From NCBI GenBank assembly GCA_942486035.1, contig CALNXK010000046.1, positions 2,693,501 through 2,757,500 of the forward strand: DNA of 64,000 nt. Reading direction: 5' to 3'. This document shows positions 12,607 through 20,593 of the stretch, in pieces. Numbering within the stretch: position 1 is the first letter of the stretch; every line of letters begins with the position of its first letter. This DNA comes from Porites lobata. Lineage: Eukaryota; Cnidaria; Anthozoa; Scleractinia; Poritidae. The notes beneath the pieces were generated by a model, which was not told the origin of the DNA, searched no databases, and saw only the letters and a program-made list of their open reading frames with translations. The position numbers were made by a program, and so were the translations under genes.

Positions 12607-12612
12607 TCCGGC
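12607..12612. repeat. Target-site duplication, left copy (TCCGGC)
   Basis: The six bases TCCGGC directly precede the left TIR, and the same six follow the right TIR at 34438-34443. Six-base duplications are what Polinton integrases make. Confidence 0.95.
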
Positions 12613-12864
12613 AGTAGTCATAATGGCTACACCAGGTAGTAGCCAATCAGAGCGCAGCAAAATTGGTCTCGACCAATCAGAATCGCGCATTTCGCCCATG
12701 TGACTGATTGACGTCACAAATCAAGGTTTTAACCCACGTGACCCCATGGAATAAAGAACACACGCACACAAGAGTTGAATCTACATTCTTCACATAGTTT
12801 TAATGACCGCGTAAAGCCCTGGGTACAAGCGGGACGTGTGTGACGCCCTAATGACATCACGCCC
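12613..12864 (+). repeat. Left terminal inverted repeat (252 bp)
   Basis: Matches 34186-34437 in reverse complement with about five mismatches, four of them in the innermost 20 bases. It contains two CCAATCAG boxes (12645, 12675 areas), a TGACGTCA CRE-type site, a CCACGTGACC E-box and, on the minus strand, ATTAAA (12798-12803). It ends one base before the PolB stop codon. Confidence 0.95.
12798..12803 (-). terminator. Polyadenylation signal ATTAAA for PolB, inside the TIR
   Basis: On the minus strand the TIR reads GGTCATTAAAACT about 65 bp after the PolB stop codon. The mirror copy at 34246-34251 serves the right arm. ATTAAA is the commonest variant of AATAAA. Confidence 0.55.
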
Positions 12865-12865
12865 A

Positions 12866-15800
12866 TTACAAATCTAATAGTAGATCGAGTTCGTCCCCAA
12901 TCCTCTGGTAGCCATAGGGATAGCTGGATCGGGTGGCGACATTGATCACGCGCTTGTCAAACACCAACCCATACTGCTTCACGCGCGGAACCACTTGAAT
13001 TTGTTTCTGTTCTAAATCTCGTTTGAAATAATAGGGGGTGGTGATGTTTAAATTTCGGCGAGAGTCCTGAGGCGAGTCTAATTCGGAAAGAATATTCTCT
13101 TTCATGATGTGAAAATTAAGAATGGCTGATCCCCGGACGTTGAGGGTGAAACCGCGGACCTTGCACACCACTTTGCCTCCACGGGTCTGATACCCATAAT
13201 TCTTGGCGCCCCCCGAAACAAACTCGGTAATGACGTCTCCGTCTAATTCATCCGTCATGTCCCCGAGAAAATCCCCGGTGACAATGCTGGGTTGGCCTGG
13301 ACGCCACTTGTACACCACGCTGTCTGTATCATAATAGAGGACTTGCTGTTGAAGGGTGTCCAGGGACTCATACAGCTTTAATCGAGCATGGCACGTGGTG
13401 AAAGCTGCCACAAAGATATTGGTCTTGGTGCCTTTGACGGCATTGTCTTGGACACTGGTGTAGACAGCTTCCAAAATGTCGTCCGTGCAAAGGCGGAGCG
13501 TGTTGAGATCGAGGGAAGCATCAGAGATGAGATTGAACAAATGGGCGGGGTCTTGGACAGTGACGGTGGTGGGTTTGTTGATCCGCTCCCCGAATTTGCC
13601 CCAGAAGCTGTTCAGCATGAGCTTGGCCGTAGCCTTGCGACCGGGATTTTTGGCAATGCTGGCAATGTCCAGTCGGATGCCTTCCCGTTCCTGGTAACGA
13701 AGAATGTAGTCGCGTTTCTGCTCGAGGGTCTGACACCAACTGGGCCACCCCGCGGATTCTTGTTTGATCTTGAGCCACGTGTTGACGTAATCAGCAAAAA
13801 GACCCGTTTGGCGTTGCTCAGGGGGAAAATGCCAGACTTCATGGATCTTGATCAGCGTGTACCCCTTTTCGACGGCTTTGACCAACTCGGGTGTGCACCA
13901 GGTGCCGCGTAGTGTGCGTGCCGTGTCAGAATGAGGGCAATAGCGGGTTCGGGTCAACATGGGTTGGGCCTGCTCTGACTGAACACAAGCACGGCAGAGA
14001 GGAAAGGTGAGCTTGTTCCCGCTGCGCACGGGCAGAACAGGGTGGAACAAACCAGCGGGGGGAAGAATGTCGACGGTGGCTAGACCAAAATAGGATTCCA
14101 GGGACTGGTCGGCGGGCTGCGTGATGATCCGCGGATGCCCAATAGGGTAGGGACAGTTCTTATTCACCCACGGGTACAGGGAGGTCACATCCACATAGCG
14201 TATTTCCTCACCTTCTCCGGCCACAGCATGCAGAGCTACGGCACCCGTTCGACCCCCAAAGAAGGCTTGACGGGGTTCCAGGGGTGCCACCAAATCGAAG
14301 GAAGATAGGAAACGTTGGACAGCTTCATCCGTGTCCACTAATTGGTCCCATTCACATTCCCACATTTCGATGACCGTGTAGCCTGCTCGGAGCAGTACCA
14401 TGCGTTTGGAAAGCGTGGCTTGATAGAGTTCCTCCACGGTTCGATCCGGTGTGGCATAATGTTTGGCGTTTCTCGCGGGATAACAGCGGGGACAGCCATG
14501 ATAGAGACATCCGTGGAACTCGTAGACAGTGCGAGTCACAGGATCGTAGCCATCCACGAAATGACTGTCGACGCTGGTTCGGACCGACTGTTCGCCCCCA
14601 TTGCGAACGTGACGAATGCGGTCAGCACTGGCCCCCTCTTTGGGAAGGAGGTGTTCCTGGTAGTAGAGCCATTGCAGGGCTTTGAGGGATTGATTGACTT
14701 GGGCCCCTCGCCACCCTCCGAGAGGTTCCACCGCAATGATGTCAGGGGTCAAATGATGCTTGCGCCAATACAGATTGCAAGCACTGGCGATGGTGATACA
14801 CTTGGCCATAGGGTTGAAGCCAGCCTGCTGTTCGAATTCTTGCTGAAAGGCTTCACACCCGGCTTTTAACAGAGCCACATCGGATTTGCAATAGTCAATC
14901 ATTTCTTGCTGGAAATGGAAGGGCACGTTTCGACGGACTTGATCGGCGTGCCAACGAGTCAGTTCGTCTTTCTTTTTGGCCATCATGCCGTCGGGATCGT
15001 AAAATTCCAAATCGGGGATGCGGCCCACATACTGTTGGTGGTCCGGGGTATTGAACAAGTGAGGAAAGAACCCCTTCTTTAATTCGGTCAAATTGAAGGT
15101 GCTGGGAAAAGAGGCCAGCGGCATAGGCAAGAAACACAACGAGTCAATGAATTTGATAGGTCCACTTCTAAAAGACAGGACTTTGGCACCCACCGTCAGT
15201 TGATCCACGACTTCGCGTTGTTGCTGGTAGAGTTCATGGAGAATGAACATGCCATCAAACCCTTTCAAATTATGAAACACCACGAGTATCGTCCGCTCCT
15301 CCTCACGGTCCGGCACGTCCGTGAGATCGTCCAAATCACGCAAAAATTGTAGGGCACAGTCCTCCCCATCCAATACATGAATGGTGGTTTCTGCACTCGA
15401 TGAATAACATAACAAATTGGCCACAAACACGCCTTCCGCATTTTGCATGGCTTCGAAATCTGCGTAAACAAACAGGGGAGGGGGTGGCGCCACCATGCGA
15501 CCTCCCCCCTCCTCTGTGGGTTCAGTCTCCTCGCGTTCCACCACGGGCTGAATGTAACATTTGTGGTATTGAATGGGTACCCATTCCTGACACGCGGGGC
15601 ATTTGGCGTACCCGCACCGGTGACGTTGGTTGCGGACGACCGTGTATTGGGCTTGACACTTGAGACACGTTTTGATGGATTGACATTGCTTGCTGACTTC
15701 ATGATAACGTTTGCATTGACTGCCGTGAAACTTGCGGTAACACAGACTGCAATACTCGGTGGGGCGGGTGCCACGCACATAATCCGGACAATCAAAGCGC

Positions 15801-16840
15801 CCACACGCGGAGCAGCGTCTCCCTTGACAAGTATGATTGGTTCGATCGTCGGTGTTGAACCCTCGTTCACAGTCCAGGCAATAATACGAACGATTGACAA
15901 ACGCAGGAAAGGACGTGCAGCCGTCAAAATGATCATTGGATTTCAGTAAACGAATCTGATGAGGGGCGGTAGGGCCTTTGAAAATCAAAAAGAACGGTTT
16001 CATCCGGGTCATCACCAAGAGCTGGTATTGAGGTCCCAACGCTTGTTGAAATTGACGAAGCTCGGGGATGCCACAGGGACCCTCAGCGACTCCCGCTTGT
16101 TGATAAAGGGCTTGGGCTTGACGTTGCTGTACAAGAAGACCACGTTTGAGATTCTCCCAGTCGCGAAACTCGTCCACACCTTGATCTTTATGGCAATGGG
16201 CACGCATGGTGACAATGGCACGAGCACAACATAAAGTATCTCTGTTTCGGATGGAGATGATGCATTGTTTTTTCTTATTGACTCGATCCAAACATAAACG
16301 TCCCACATTGCGTTGTTTATGTCGACCGGACCCTGGGCCAGGCATAGAGACAAACACCACATCCACTTGGAACCCGCGATCGGGGTTAAAGGCTTCATTG
16401 CTATTCAATTTCCCAGCCAAGGTAGCTAACATCTCATCCAAACGAGCGGTGCGTTGTAAAAATTCCCCCACGGTGAAATTGGCGGTTTGATACGCGTGGG
16501 TGAACCCGTGCGCTGTAATGGCAAAGTTTACAAAATGATGGGCGGGTCGCTGCTCTCGGCCGAGTTCCGTTTCAATGGCTTGGTGTAATGCTTCCGTGAG
16601 TGCCATCCCAATATTATCCCCAGGCACAGGATCCCGCAATTGACGCAATTGCGCGTTGAATTGCGCCCGCTCCACCAGGTTACGCCAGCGGCGTCGTCGA
16701 CCAATAGGTTGCATGGTGAATTGAAAGAGAGGACCGCGAACGGCAGCAGCCCCTCCCAACTGTTCCCACCGGTCATAGGCGCGGTTTAACAGAGCCTCTT
16801 CGTCCTCGTCACTGTCAGGATACCAGCGGTCCTCCGCCAT
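12866..16840 (-). CDS. POLB: Protein-primed family B DNA polymerase
   Basis: 1324 uninterrupted codons. Residues 320-430 form a cysteine/histidine-rich region with many CxxC pairs. The 3'-5' exonuclease motifs are Exo I (YADFEAM, Asp461), Exo II (NLKGFDGMF, Asp529) and Exo III (YCKSDVALL, Asp654). The polymerase motifs are A (VTSLYPWV, Asp884), B (KLMLNSFWGKFG, Lys1073) and C (YDTDSVVY, Asp1171/Asp1173), then KNYGY at 1213. All key residues are present. Protein-primed polymerases of this type copy the linear element from its TIR ends. The N-terminal 300 residues may carry the priming function. A TATA box lies 44 bp upstream. This is the best-preserved gene of the element. Confidence 0.97.
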   Translation of the reverse strand: MAEDRWYPDSDEDEEALLNRAYDRWEQLGGAAAVRGPLFQFTMQPIGRRRRWRNLVERAQFNAQLRQLRDPVPGDNIGMALTEALHQAIETELGREQRPAHHFVNFAITAHGFTHAYQTANFTVGEFLQRTARLDEMLATLAGKLNSNEAFNPDRGFQVDVVFVSMPGPGSGRHKQRNVGRLCLDRVNKKKQCIISIRNRDTLCCARAIVTMRAHCHKDQGVDEFRDWENLKRGLLVQQRQAQALYQQAGVAEGPCGIPELRQFQQALGPQYQLLVMTRMKPFFLIFKGPTAPHQIRLLKSNDHFDGCTSFPAFVNRSYYCLDCERGFNTDDRTNHTCQGRRCSACGRFDCPDYVRGTRPTEYCSLCYRKFHGSQCKRYHEVSKQCQSIKTCLKCQAQYTVVRNQRHRCGYAKCPACQEWVPIQYHKCYIQPVVEREETEPTEEGGGRMVAPPPPLFVYADFEAMQNAEGVFVANLLCYSSSAETTIHVLDGEDCALQFLRDLDDLTDVPDREEERTILVVFHNLKGFDGMFILHELYQQQREVVDQLTVGAKVLSFRSGPIKFIDSLCFLPMPLASFPSTFNLTELKKGFFPHLFNTPDHQQYVGRIPDLEFYDPDGMMAKKKDELTRWHADQVRRNVPFHFQQEMIDYCKSDVALLKAGCEAFQQEFEQQAGFNPMAKCITIASACNLYWRKHHLTPDIIAVEPLGGWRGAQVNQSLKALQWLYYQEHLLPKEGASADRIRHVRNGGEQSVRTSVDSHFVDGYDPVTRTVYEFHGCLYHGCPRCYPARNAKHYATPDRTVEELYQATLSKRMVLLRAGYTVIEMWECEWDQLVDTDEAVQRFLSSFDLVAPLEPRQAFFGGRTGAVALHAVAGEGEEIRYVDVTSLYPWVNKNCPYPIGHPRIITQPADQSLESYFGLATVDILPPAGLFHPVLPVRSGNKLTFPLCRACVQSEQAQPMLTRTRYCPHSDTARTLRGTWCTPELVKAVEKGYTLIKIHEVWHFPPEQRQTGLFADYVNTWLKIKQESAGWPSWCQTLEQKRDYILRYQEREGIRLDIASIAKNPGRKATAKLMLNSFWGKFGERINKPTTVTVQDPAHLFNLISDASLDLNTLRLCTDDILEAVYTSVQDNAVKGTKTNIFVAAFTTCHARLKLYESLDTLQQQVLYYDTDSVVYKWRPGQPSIVTGDFLGDMTDELDGDVITEFVSGGAKNYGYQTRGGKVVCKVRGFTLNVRGSAILNFHIMKENILSELDSPQDSRRNLNITTPYYFKRDLEQKQIQVVPRVKQYGLVFDKRVINVATRSSYPYGYQRIGDELDLLLDL

Positions 16841-16883
16841 GACGGAGGAAAAACAATTTGAATTTCCCGCGCCAGACGCTAGC

Positions 16884-16890
16884 TTTTATA
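16884..16890 (-). promoter_or_regulatory. TATA box of PolB
   Basis: TATAAAA on the minus strand, 44 bp before the PolB start codon, in the divergent promoter shared with the plus-strand gene at 17120. Confidence 0.6.
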
Positions 16891-16920
16891 GACCCAAAAA
16901 CACGTGATCAGACGAATGGG

Positions 16921-17069
16921 GATTGGTGGAGAGGGCTCAGGTGAGAGTCAGGTGAGAGTCAAGTGAGGGGTTGATTAGACAGGAGGAGGATTGAGGGGGG
17001 TGCCCCCCATGGGTACAGATTTCTCCAGTCTCCTCTGAGCCTGGAGCGAGATCGGTGATTGGTGGAGAG
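16921..17069. promoter_or_regulatory. Divergent promoter with two CTCTCCACCAATC motifs and a 22-bp GC hairpin
   Basis: GATTGGTGGAGAG occurs at 16921-16933 and 17057-17069 (inverted CCAAT boxes). Between them, 16996-17017 (GGGGGTGCCCCCCATGGGTACA) is an exact reverse complement of 31700-31721 in the right-arm divergent promoter. GGGGGGTGCCCCCC can fold on itself. Three AGGTGAGAGT-like repeats lie at 16938-16965. Confidence 0.65.
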
Positions 17070-17119
17070 ATTCTTAGATATAGGCCAGCGTTCAGACCAG
17101 ACGTCAGTTGTGTTCGAGA

Positions 17120-17551
17120 ATGCCCAATCGAGATCCTGAAAAAGTGAAAGAGGCCAAGCACCGGTGGTACCTGAAACACAGGGAGAGGATTGCCGAACAG
17201 AAGCGTGAGAAGCGAGCGGCTCAGAGAAAACTCAAACCTCCCAAACCGCCTAAACCGCCTCCGACCCAGGAACAAATTGCCAGAGCCCGCGAGTTGAATC
17301 GGTTGGCCTGCAACCGGTACCGAGCGGGCCATTTGGCGCAAGTGCGGGCTGTGAACCGCAAGTATTATCGTCGCAACCGCGACAAGATTGTGCAGCAACA
17401 ACGGGACCGTCGTGCCCGAGTTCGAGAGACACCCAATCCCTTTAGAAAGTTACGTGCCTTGGCAGACGTGTGTGCCGCCAAAGTGTTGGAGTTGGAACAT
17501 GGATACACCAGGATCGCGCCAGCCCCCCAGGAGAAAAAAACGGGACCCTGA
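17120..17551 (+). CDS. Lys/Arg-rich protein, first of a related pair
   Basis: About 143 residues starting MPNRDPEKVKEAKHRW. It is almost entirely charged and predicted helical, with KPPKPPKPP near residue 45 and a second basic block RRNRDKIVQQQRDRR. The pattern RDPEK...Y...RER recurs in the next gene, so the two are probably diverged duplicates. High basic content suggests nucleic-acid binding, as a regulator or a condensing protein. I recognise no named domain. It is transcribed divergently from PolB, so it may be expressed early. Its 3' end overlaps the next frame by 53 bp. Confidence 0.65.
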   Translation: MPNRDPEKVKEAKHRWYLKHRERIAEQKREKRAAQRKLKPPKPPKPPPTQEQIARARELNRLACNRYRAGHLAQVRAVNRKYYRRNRDKIVQQQRDRRARVRETPNPFRKLRALADVCAAKVLELEHGYTRIAPAPQEKKTGP

Positions 17552-18104
17552 AAAAAACAAAAAACAACAAAAAGCATATCGTGAACGTCTGTATGCCAAA
17601 GTGAATGGGATCGAGGACGTGAAGGCCCTCCATCGTCGACGGTACCATGAACGGATGGCTCGTATGAAAGCCAATGGCGAATACGAGGCGTTCAAGGCCA
17701 AAAAGACCCAAGAGGGCATGCAGCGGTACTATGGCATGACGGAGGAACAACGGGCGGTGGTCAAACGTAAAAACAATCAATGTCAGAAAAACTGGAGGCA
17801 GAAAATGAAGGACCAGGGGACGTACAAGGCCTACCTACAGCGAACCAATGCGAAGCGGCGAAAGCAAGCAGCCGAGAAAAGAAAAGCGTTGGGTGAGGAG
17901 GGGTGGAAAGCGATGCAAAAACAGAGGTACGAGAAACGGGTGGAAGCCATTCGTCGTCAACATTGGTCCTGGTTGGACGAGGCCTTGGAGCGTCCCTTTC
18001 CCCTCCCGTGGTTGCCTTTAGACTGGGCTGAGTCCGAGCCTGAAGAGGACAGGGTGCACACCCTTCGCGCGGAGGCCTTGCAGAAAATGGACTATTATTT
18101 GTAA
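17499..18104 (+). CDS. Lys/Arg-rich helical protein, second of a related pair
   Basis: About 201 residues from the ATG at 17499 (MDTPGSRQPPRRKKRDPEK). It has repeated basic helices (KKQQKAYRERLYAKV, HRRRYHERMARMKANG, KRRKQAAEKRKALGEEG) and an acidic, proline-rich C-terminal part (PFPLPWLPLDWAESEPEEDR). The common RDPEK start with its neighbour suggests duplication. The layout, basic helices then an acidic tail, resembles a DNA-binding regulator, but no family is recognised. Its start lies inside the preceding frame, so translation would need leaky scanning or a separate transcript. Confidence 0.65.
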   Translation: MDTPGSRQPPRRKKRDPEKNKKQQKAYRERLYAKVNGIEDVKALHRRRYHERMARMKANGEYEAFKAKKTQEGMQRYYGMTEEQRAVVKRKNNQCQKNWRQKMKDQGTYKAYLQRTNAKRRKQAAEKRKALGEEGWKAMQKQRYEKRVEAIRRQHWSWLDEALERPFPLPWLPLDWAESEPEEDRVHTLRAEALQKMDYYL

Positions 18105-18117
18105 GAACAAAAATGAA

Positions 18118-18127
18118 GTTTAATTAA
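18118..18127. terminator. Bidirectional polyadenylation signal between convergent genes
   Basis: TTTAATTAAA is palindromic and gives ATTAAA on both strands, 14 bp after the plus-strand stop at 18104 and about 40 bp after the minus-strand stop at 18168. Confidence 0.5.
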
Positions 18128-18167
18128 AACATGTATGCAATGGAACAAAGTTGTCTTCTTTTTATGA

Positions 18168-18563
18168 CTAAAGGGGGTTTTTACATGCCCAATCGGAGTT
18201 AGCTTTCATAATGCGTCTCACAATGCGCTCTGTCAGGTTTTTGCTGCCAGGGAGTTGATCAATCTTGGCAATCATCTTGCGATCGGCGGCCCATTTGTCT
18301 TTCAAAGTCTTGGCTTTATCATAATCCATGTCATGCACTTTAGCAATCCTGTCCAACCGGTTGATGCCGGGATCCCCACGGGCCAATCGTTTTTTTAAAT
18401 GGGTGCCAGGTCCCATGTACTGATAACCGGGCCAATGAAATTCAATGCCAGTCTTGTTAAGGAGGTTCTGCACATCAAATAACTTGCCTCCACGTTGCGA
18501 CCGTCGTCGTCGCTGCCTGGATCGGGAACGGGGCGCCGCACGGCGTCGACGAGTCCGTCCCAT
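18168..18563 (-). CDS. Virion protein with phospholipase A2-like domain
   Basis: 131 residues. The N terminus is Arg-rich (residues 3-22) and is followed by SQRGGKLFD, a likely protease cleavage motif. Residues about 42-95 contain HWPGYQYMGPGTHL, a calcium-loop-like YxGPG, and then DRIAKVHDMDYD, a catalytic His-Asp pair. This order is characteristic of the PLA2 domain found in parvovirus VP1 and in several adintoviruses/Polintons, where it helps virions leave endosomes. Both the His-Asp pair and the glycine loop are intact. It overlaps no other gene and lies just after the 225-residue basic protein. Confidence 0.75.
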   Translation of the reverse strand: MGRTRRRRAAPRSRSRQRRRRSQRGGKLFDVQNLLNKTGIEFHWPGYQYMGPGTHLKKRLARGDPGINRLDRIAKVHDMDYDKAKTLKDKWAADRKMIAKIDQLPGSKNLTERIVRRIMKANSDWACKNPL

Positions 18564-18566
18564 TGT

Positions 18567-19244
18567 TTAGGGGGTTTTCCACGATTTCCAATCCAAGGCT
18601 TTCTTGGCCCAACCAGCGGCTTTCTTTTTGGCGATACTGGCGGCTTTCTTTTTGGCTGAGTCTGTGGTTCTTCTGCGAATATCACGTGTGACCGATCTCT
18701 TGATGGATTCTATACGTTCTTGGGGGGTATCCCACGGTTCTACACCGAGCGTGTCTGAAAAGGGCAACTCTTGCGCCAACTCCGCACTGCTCGCCGGGGT
18801 CGTAAACTTGAGTTTCTTTTTAGCACTAGGCGTGATCTTTGGTTTGGGAGGGACAGGCGGTTTTCTGGGTCCACCAGTGGGGGTGCCTTGTTTTATACCC
18901 TGGGTGGCCTTGACCAATTGTGTGAACCAGGCTTGCATGGGACCTGCTTCAAAATCATCGTCGCCCGGCGTCGTGGCCCCGGCAGCAGTCACACCCCCCG
19001 TCGGCGCTCCAAAGGGTTGACGCACTTTTTTGGTCCAATGGCGTAATTGACGGCTCACGGCTTTGAGTTGAGGCCGTTTCCAAGCATTGGGGACATCACT
19101 GGTCAGGAGCACATGTTGTTTGGCGGCTAAATCAGCCGCTTTGGTCAAGCGGGTATCTTCCACCAATTCTTGTTTGTACTGGTCTCGTAATTGTAAAAAA
19201 GCCGGGGCGTTGTCCACCGTGGTGCTGACCATCTCGGGTTCCAT
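18567..19244 (-). CDS. Unrecognised basic virion-type protein
   Basis: 225 residues. Residues 1-75 are mixed and helical. There is a glycine/threonine linker (GAPTGGVTAAGATTPGDDD), then PTGGPRKPPVPPKPK, and a strongly basic C terminus with KKKAASIAKKKAAGWAKK repeats. The gene sits 3 bp from the PLA2-like gene and has its own TATA-like box (19281-19286). The proline/lysine segment and the Lys-Ala tail suggest a DNA- or capsid-binding structural protein. I do not recognise a family. Confidence 0.7.
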   Translation of the reverse strand: MEPEMVSTTVDNAPAFLQLRDQYKQELVEDTRLTKAADLAAKQHVLLTSDVPNAWKRPQLKAVSRQLRHWTKKVRQPFGAPTGGVTAAGATTPGDDDFEAGPMQAWFTQLVKATQGIKQGTPTGGPRKPPVPPKPKITPSAKKKLKFTTPASSAELAQELPFSDTLGVEPWDTPQERIESIKRSVTRDIRRRTTDSAKKKAASIAKKKAAGWAKKALDWKSWKTP

Positions 19245-19265
19245 GGTGCAACTGAGGGGTTTTGT

Positions 19266-19586
19266 CTAGCGCATGCAACGTTTATAACATCGGTAGAGTT
19301 CAGGCCAGAGGGCACCTCCTTTTTGAGCCATCATGATGGCGCGTCGTCGTTTGACGGAATGAGCGGGTTTGGCCATAGCGCGTAAACTCTGGGCGTGGGG
19401 TTTGAGCAACGTGATGGTGTGTCGGGAACGGGGCACCGTGCCACGGAGGGTGTTCATCACCAATTCACTGACCGCATTGATCTGATCCGCATTGGCCATC
19501 CGCAACAATTCTTGTCGTTTGTGTTGATTGGCTTCTTGTAAGACACTTTTTAAGAACGGGGCTTGACGTTCCATGCGCCACCCCAT
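19266..19586 (-). CDS. Conserved small basic Polinton protein with QKGG motif
   Basis: 106 residues. NADQINAVSELVMNTLRG in the middle and VKRRRAIMMAQKGGALW near the end form a pattern I recognise from small genes that recur in Polinton/adintovirus elements. There the Lys/Arg run is followed by a GG that fits an adenain-like cleavage site. The function is unknown; a core or scaffold role is inferred. The start ATG at 19586 lies inside the 3' end of the upstream zinc-protein frame. A weak TATA-like CATAAATAG lies 35-40 bp upstream. Confidence 0.7.
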   Translation of the reverse strand: MGWRMERQAPFLKSVLQEANQHKRQELLRMANADQINAVSELVMNTLRGTVPRSRHTITLLKPHAQSLRAMAKPAHSVKRRRAIMMAQKGGALWPELYRCYKRCMR

Positions 19587-19902
19587 GATGAATCTTGAGT
19601 TCAGGCAACGACCAAGGTCTATTTATGGTAAAAATGGCGCCACACCGACCGCACAATTCGCCATGATAATGCGTTTGCATATGATGTCGACACCGTGAAC
19701 ACAAGGCCGCGTCATACTGGTCGTCCCAATCCAAAGCAAACGTGACGGCTTTTCGTTTGGGTCGTCGTCGGTTAGTCCGGGCGTCGAATGCGGATTCTGG
19801 GTTTGAATTTCCGGAGCCACAAAGGCGAGAGAGCCATTGCCAAAAGCGGTAGCCTAGCGCCACGTTGGAGTCCACGTCGCCGGCGTCGTATTCGAGGGAC
19901 AT
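19465..19902 (-). CDS. Small protein with a CxxC-CxxC zinc-binding motif
   Basis: The frame is open from 19929, but the first ATG is at 19902, giving about 145 residues. CSRCRHHMQTHYHGELCGRC is a compact four-cysteine zinc knuckle at about residues 71-90, preceded by a basic patch (RRRPKRK). The last 40 codons overlap the next gene (19266-19586) in another frame. A TATA box lies at 19973-19979. A second ATG at 19936 opens a short Arg-rich frame on the same strand. The function is unknown. Confidence 0.55.
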   Translation of the reverse strand: MSLEYDAGDVDSNVALGYRFWQWLSRLCGSGNSNPESAFDARTNRRRPKRKAVTFALDWDDQYDAALCSRCRHHMQTHYHGELCGRCGAIFTINRPWSLPELKIHHGVAHGTSSPVLKKCLTRSQSTQTTRIVADGQCGSDQCGQ

Positions 19903-19972
19903 AACGATGTCGGCGACCGTTAGGTCCACGGACCATTCTTCAATTGGAGTCTTGTGTCCAACCAGACGTTTC

Positions 19973-19979
19973 TTTTATA
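19973..19979 (-). promoter_or_regulatory. TATA box of the zinc-knuckle gene
   Basis: TATAAAA on the minus strand about 70 bp before the ATG at 19902. A second TTTTTTATA lies 25 bp further upstream, inside the end of the preceding gene. Confidence 0.5.
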
Positions 19980-19999
19980 GCATTTTCAGTGTTTCTTTT

Positions 20000-20221
20000 T
20001 TATAGCCTTTTCATCGTTTCAAACCCACCCCAACCCGGCACTGTAGAAAACATCCGCTGGACCCGTCGTTTATTGGTTGCCATTTGCGCGGCACTGATCT
20101 TGCCCACTTTTTTCTTGCGCTTCGTGAGTACAGCTGCAGCGACAGCCGCGGGAATGAGAAGCGGGAGAATGCCCCCTCGTTGCTTTCGGCGTCGTTTTCG
20201 TCGTCGTGGACCACAGTGCAT
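20000..20221 (-). CDS. Core peptide, pX/mu-like (basic-hydrophobic-basic)
   Basis: 73 residues from the ATG at 20221. An Arg/Lys run (RRRKRRRKQRGG) is followed by a hydrophobic stretch (ILPLLIPAAVAAAVL) and then a Lys run (TKRKKKVGK). The QRGG|I junction fits an adenain-like cleavage site. The layout is that of adenovirus pX/mu-like core peptides, which also occur in adintoviruses and help condense the genome. A TATA box lies at 20258-20265. Calling it pX-like rests on layout, not alignment. Confidence 0.7.
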   Translation of the reverse strand: MHCGPRRRKRRRKQRGGILPLLIPAAVAAAVLTKRKKKVGKISAAQMATNKRRVQRMFSTVPGWGGFETMKRL

Positions 20222-20257
20222 GATGATCGTTTGTCCGATAGAGGACACGCCTCTTGC

Positions 20258-20265
20258 TTTTTATA
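20258..20265 (-). promoter_or_regulatory. TATA box of the pX-like gene
   Basis: TATAAAAA on the minus strand, 37 bp before the start codon at 20221. Confidence 0.55.
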
Positions 20266-20271
20266 CGTTTT

Positions 20272-20522
20272 TCACATGATCGAACAATTGAACGATTCCC
20301 CCGCATATTTTTTCCGTTTGCCTGAAGCCACTTCTCGTCGACGTTTTTCACCAATGGCGATGGCACGCTTGGTTTGATGATCCCCGATGGCTTTGGTGAT
20401 TCCATAACCAGCTTTGAAAATGCCTATAGGCAGACTGGCCGCGACACCCCCACTTGACCGCGCCGTCGTCGTTTGGCGGGTCGTCGAGTGGTGGAGCGTT
20501 TGCGTTTCCGGCTAGGGGCCAT
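20272..20522 (-). pseudogene. Second core-like peptide gene, frameshifted
   Basis: From the ATG at 20522 the frame encodes a very basic N terminus (KRKRSTTRRPAKRRRRG) and then hits a stop at 20424-20426. In the next frame, from the C5 run at 20447-20451 onwards, reading stays open to 20272 with a hydrophobic stretch and a Lys/Arg-rich tail. That is the same basic-hydrophobic-basic layout as the gene at 20000-20221. A one-base loss in the homopolymer would explain the break; a sequencing error in the run is the alternative. A TATA box lies at 20574-20581. Confidence 0.6.
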
Positions 20523-20573
20523 CACGTTTTGACAACGACCGCACATTTTGGGACGGTGGAAGGGAGATCCCTG

Positions 20574-20581
20574 TTTTTATA
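20574..20581 (-). promoter_or_regulatory. TATA box of the frameshifted core gene
   Basis: GGTATAAAAACAG on the minus strand, 52 bp before the start at 20522. Confidence 0.5.
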
Positions 20582-20593
20582 CCTTTTTTCTGT

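Noticed and set aside
13388..16490. Long open frames on the plus strand opposite PolB (for example 13388-13912, 14342-14869, 15443-15949)
   Set aside because: They mirror the conserved polymerase frame on the other strand, show no domain, and are explained by its GC-rich codon use.
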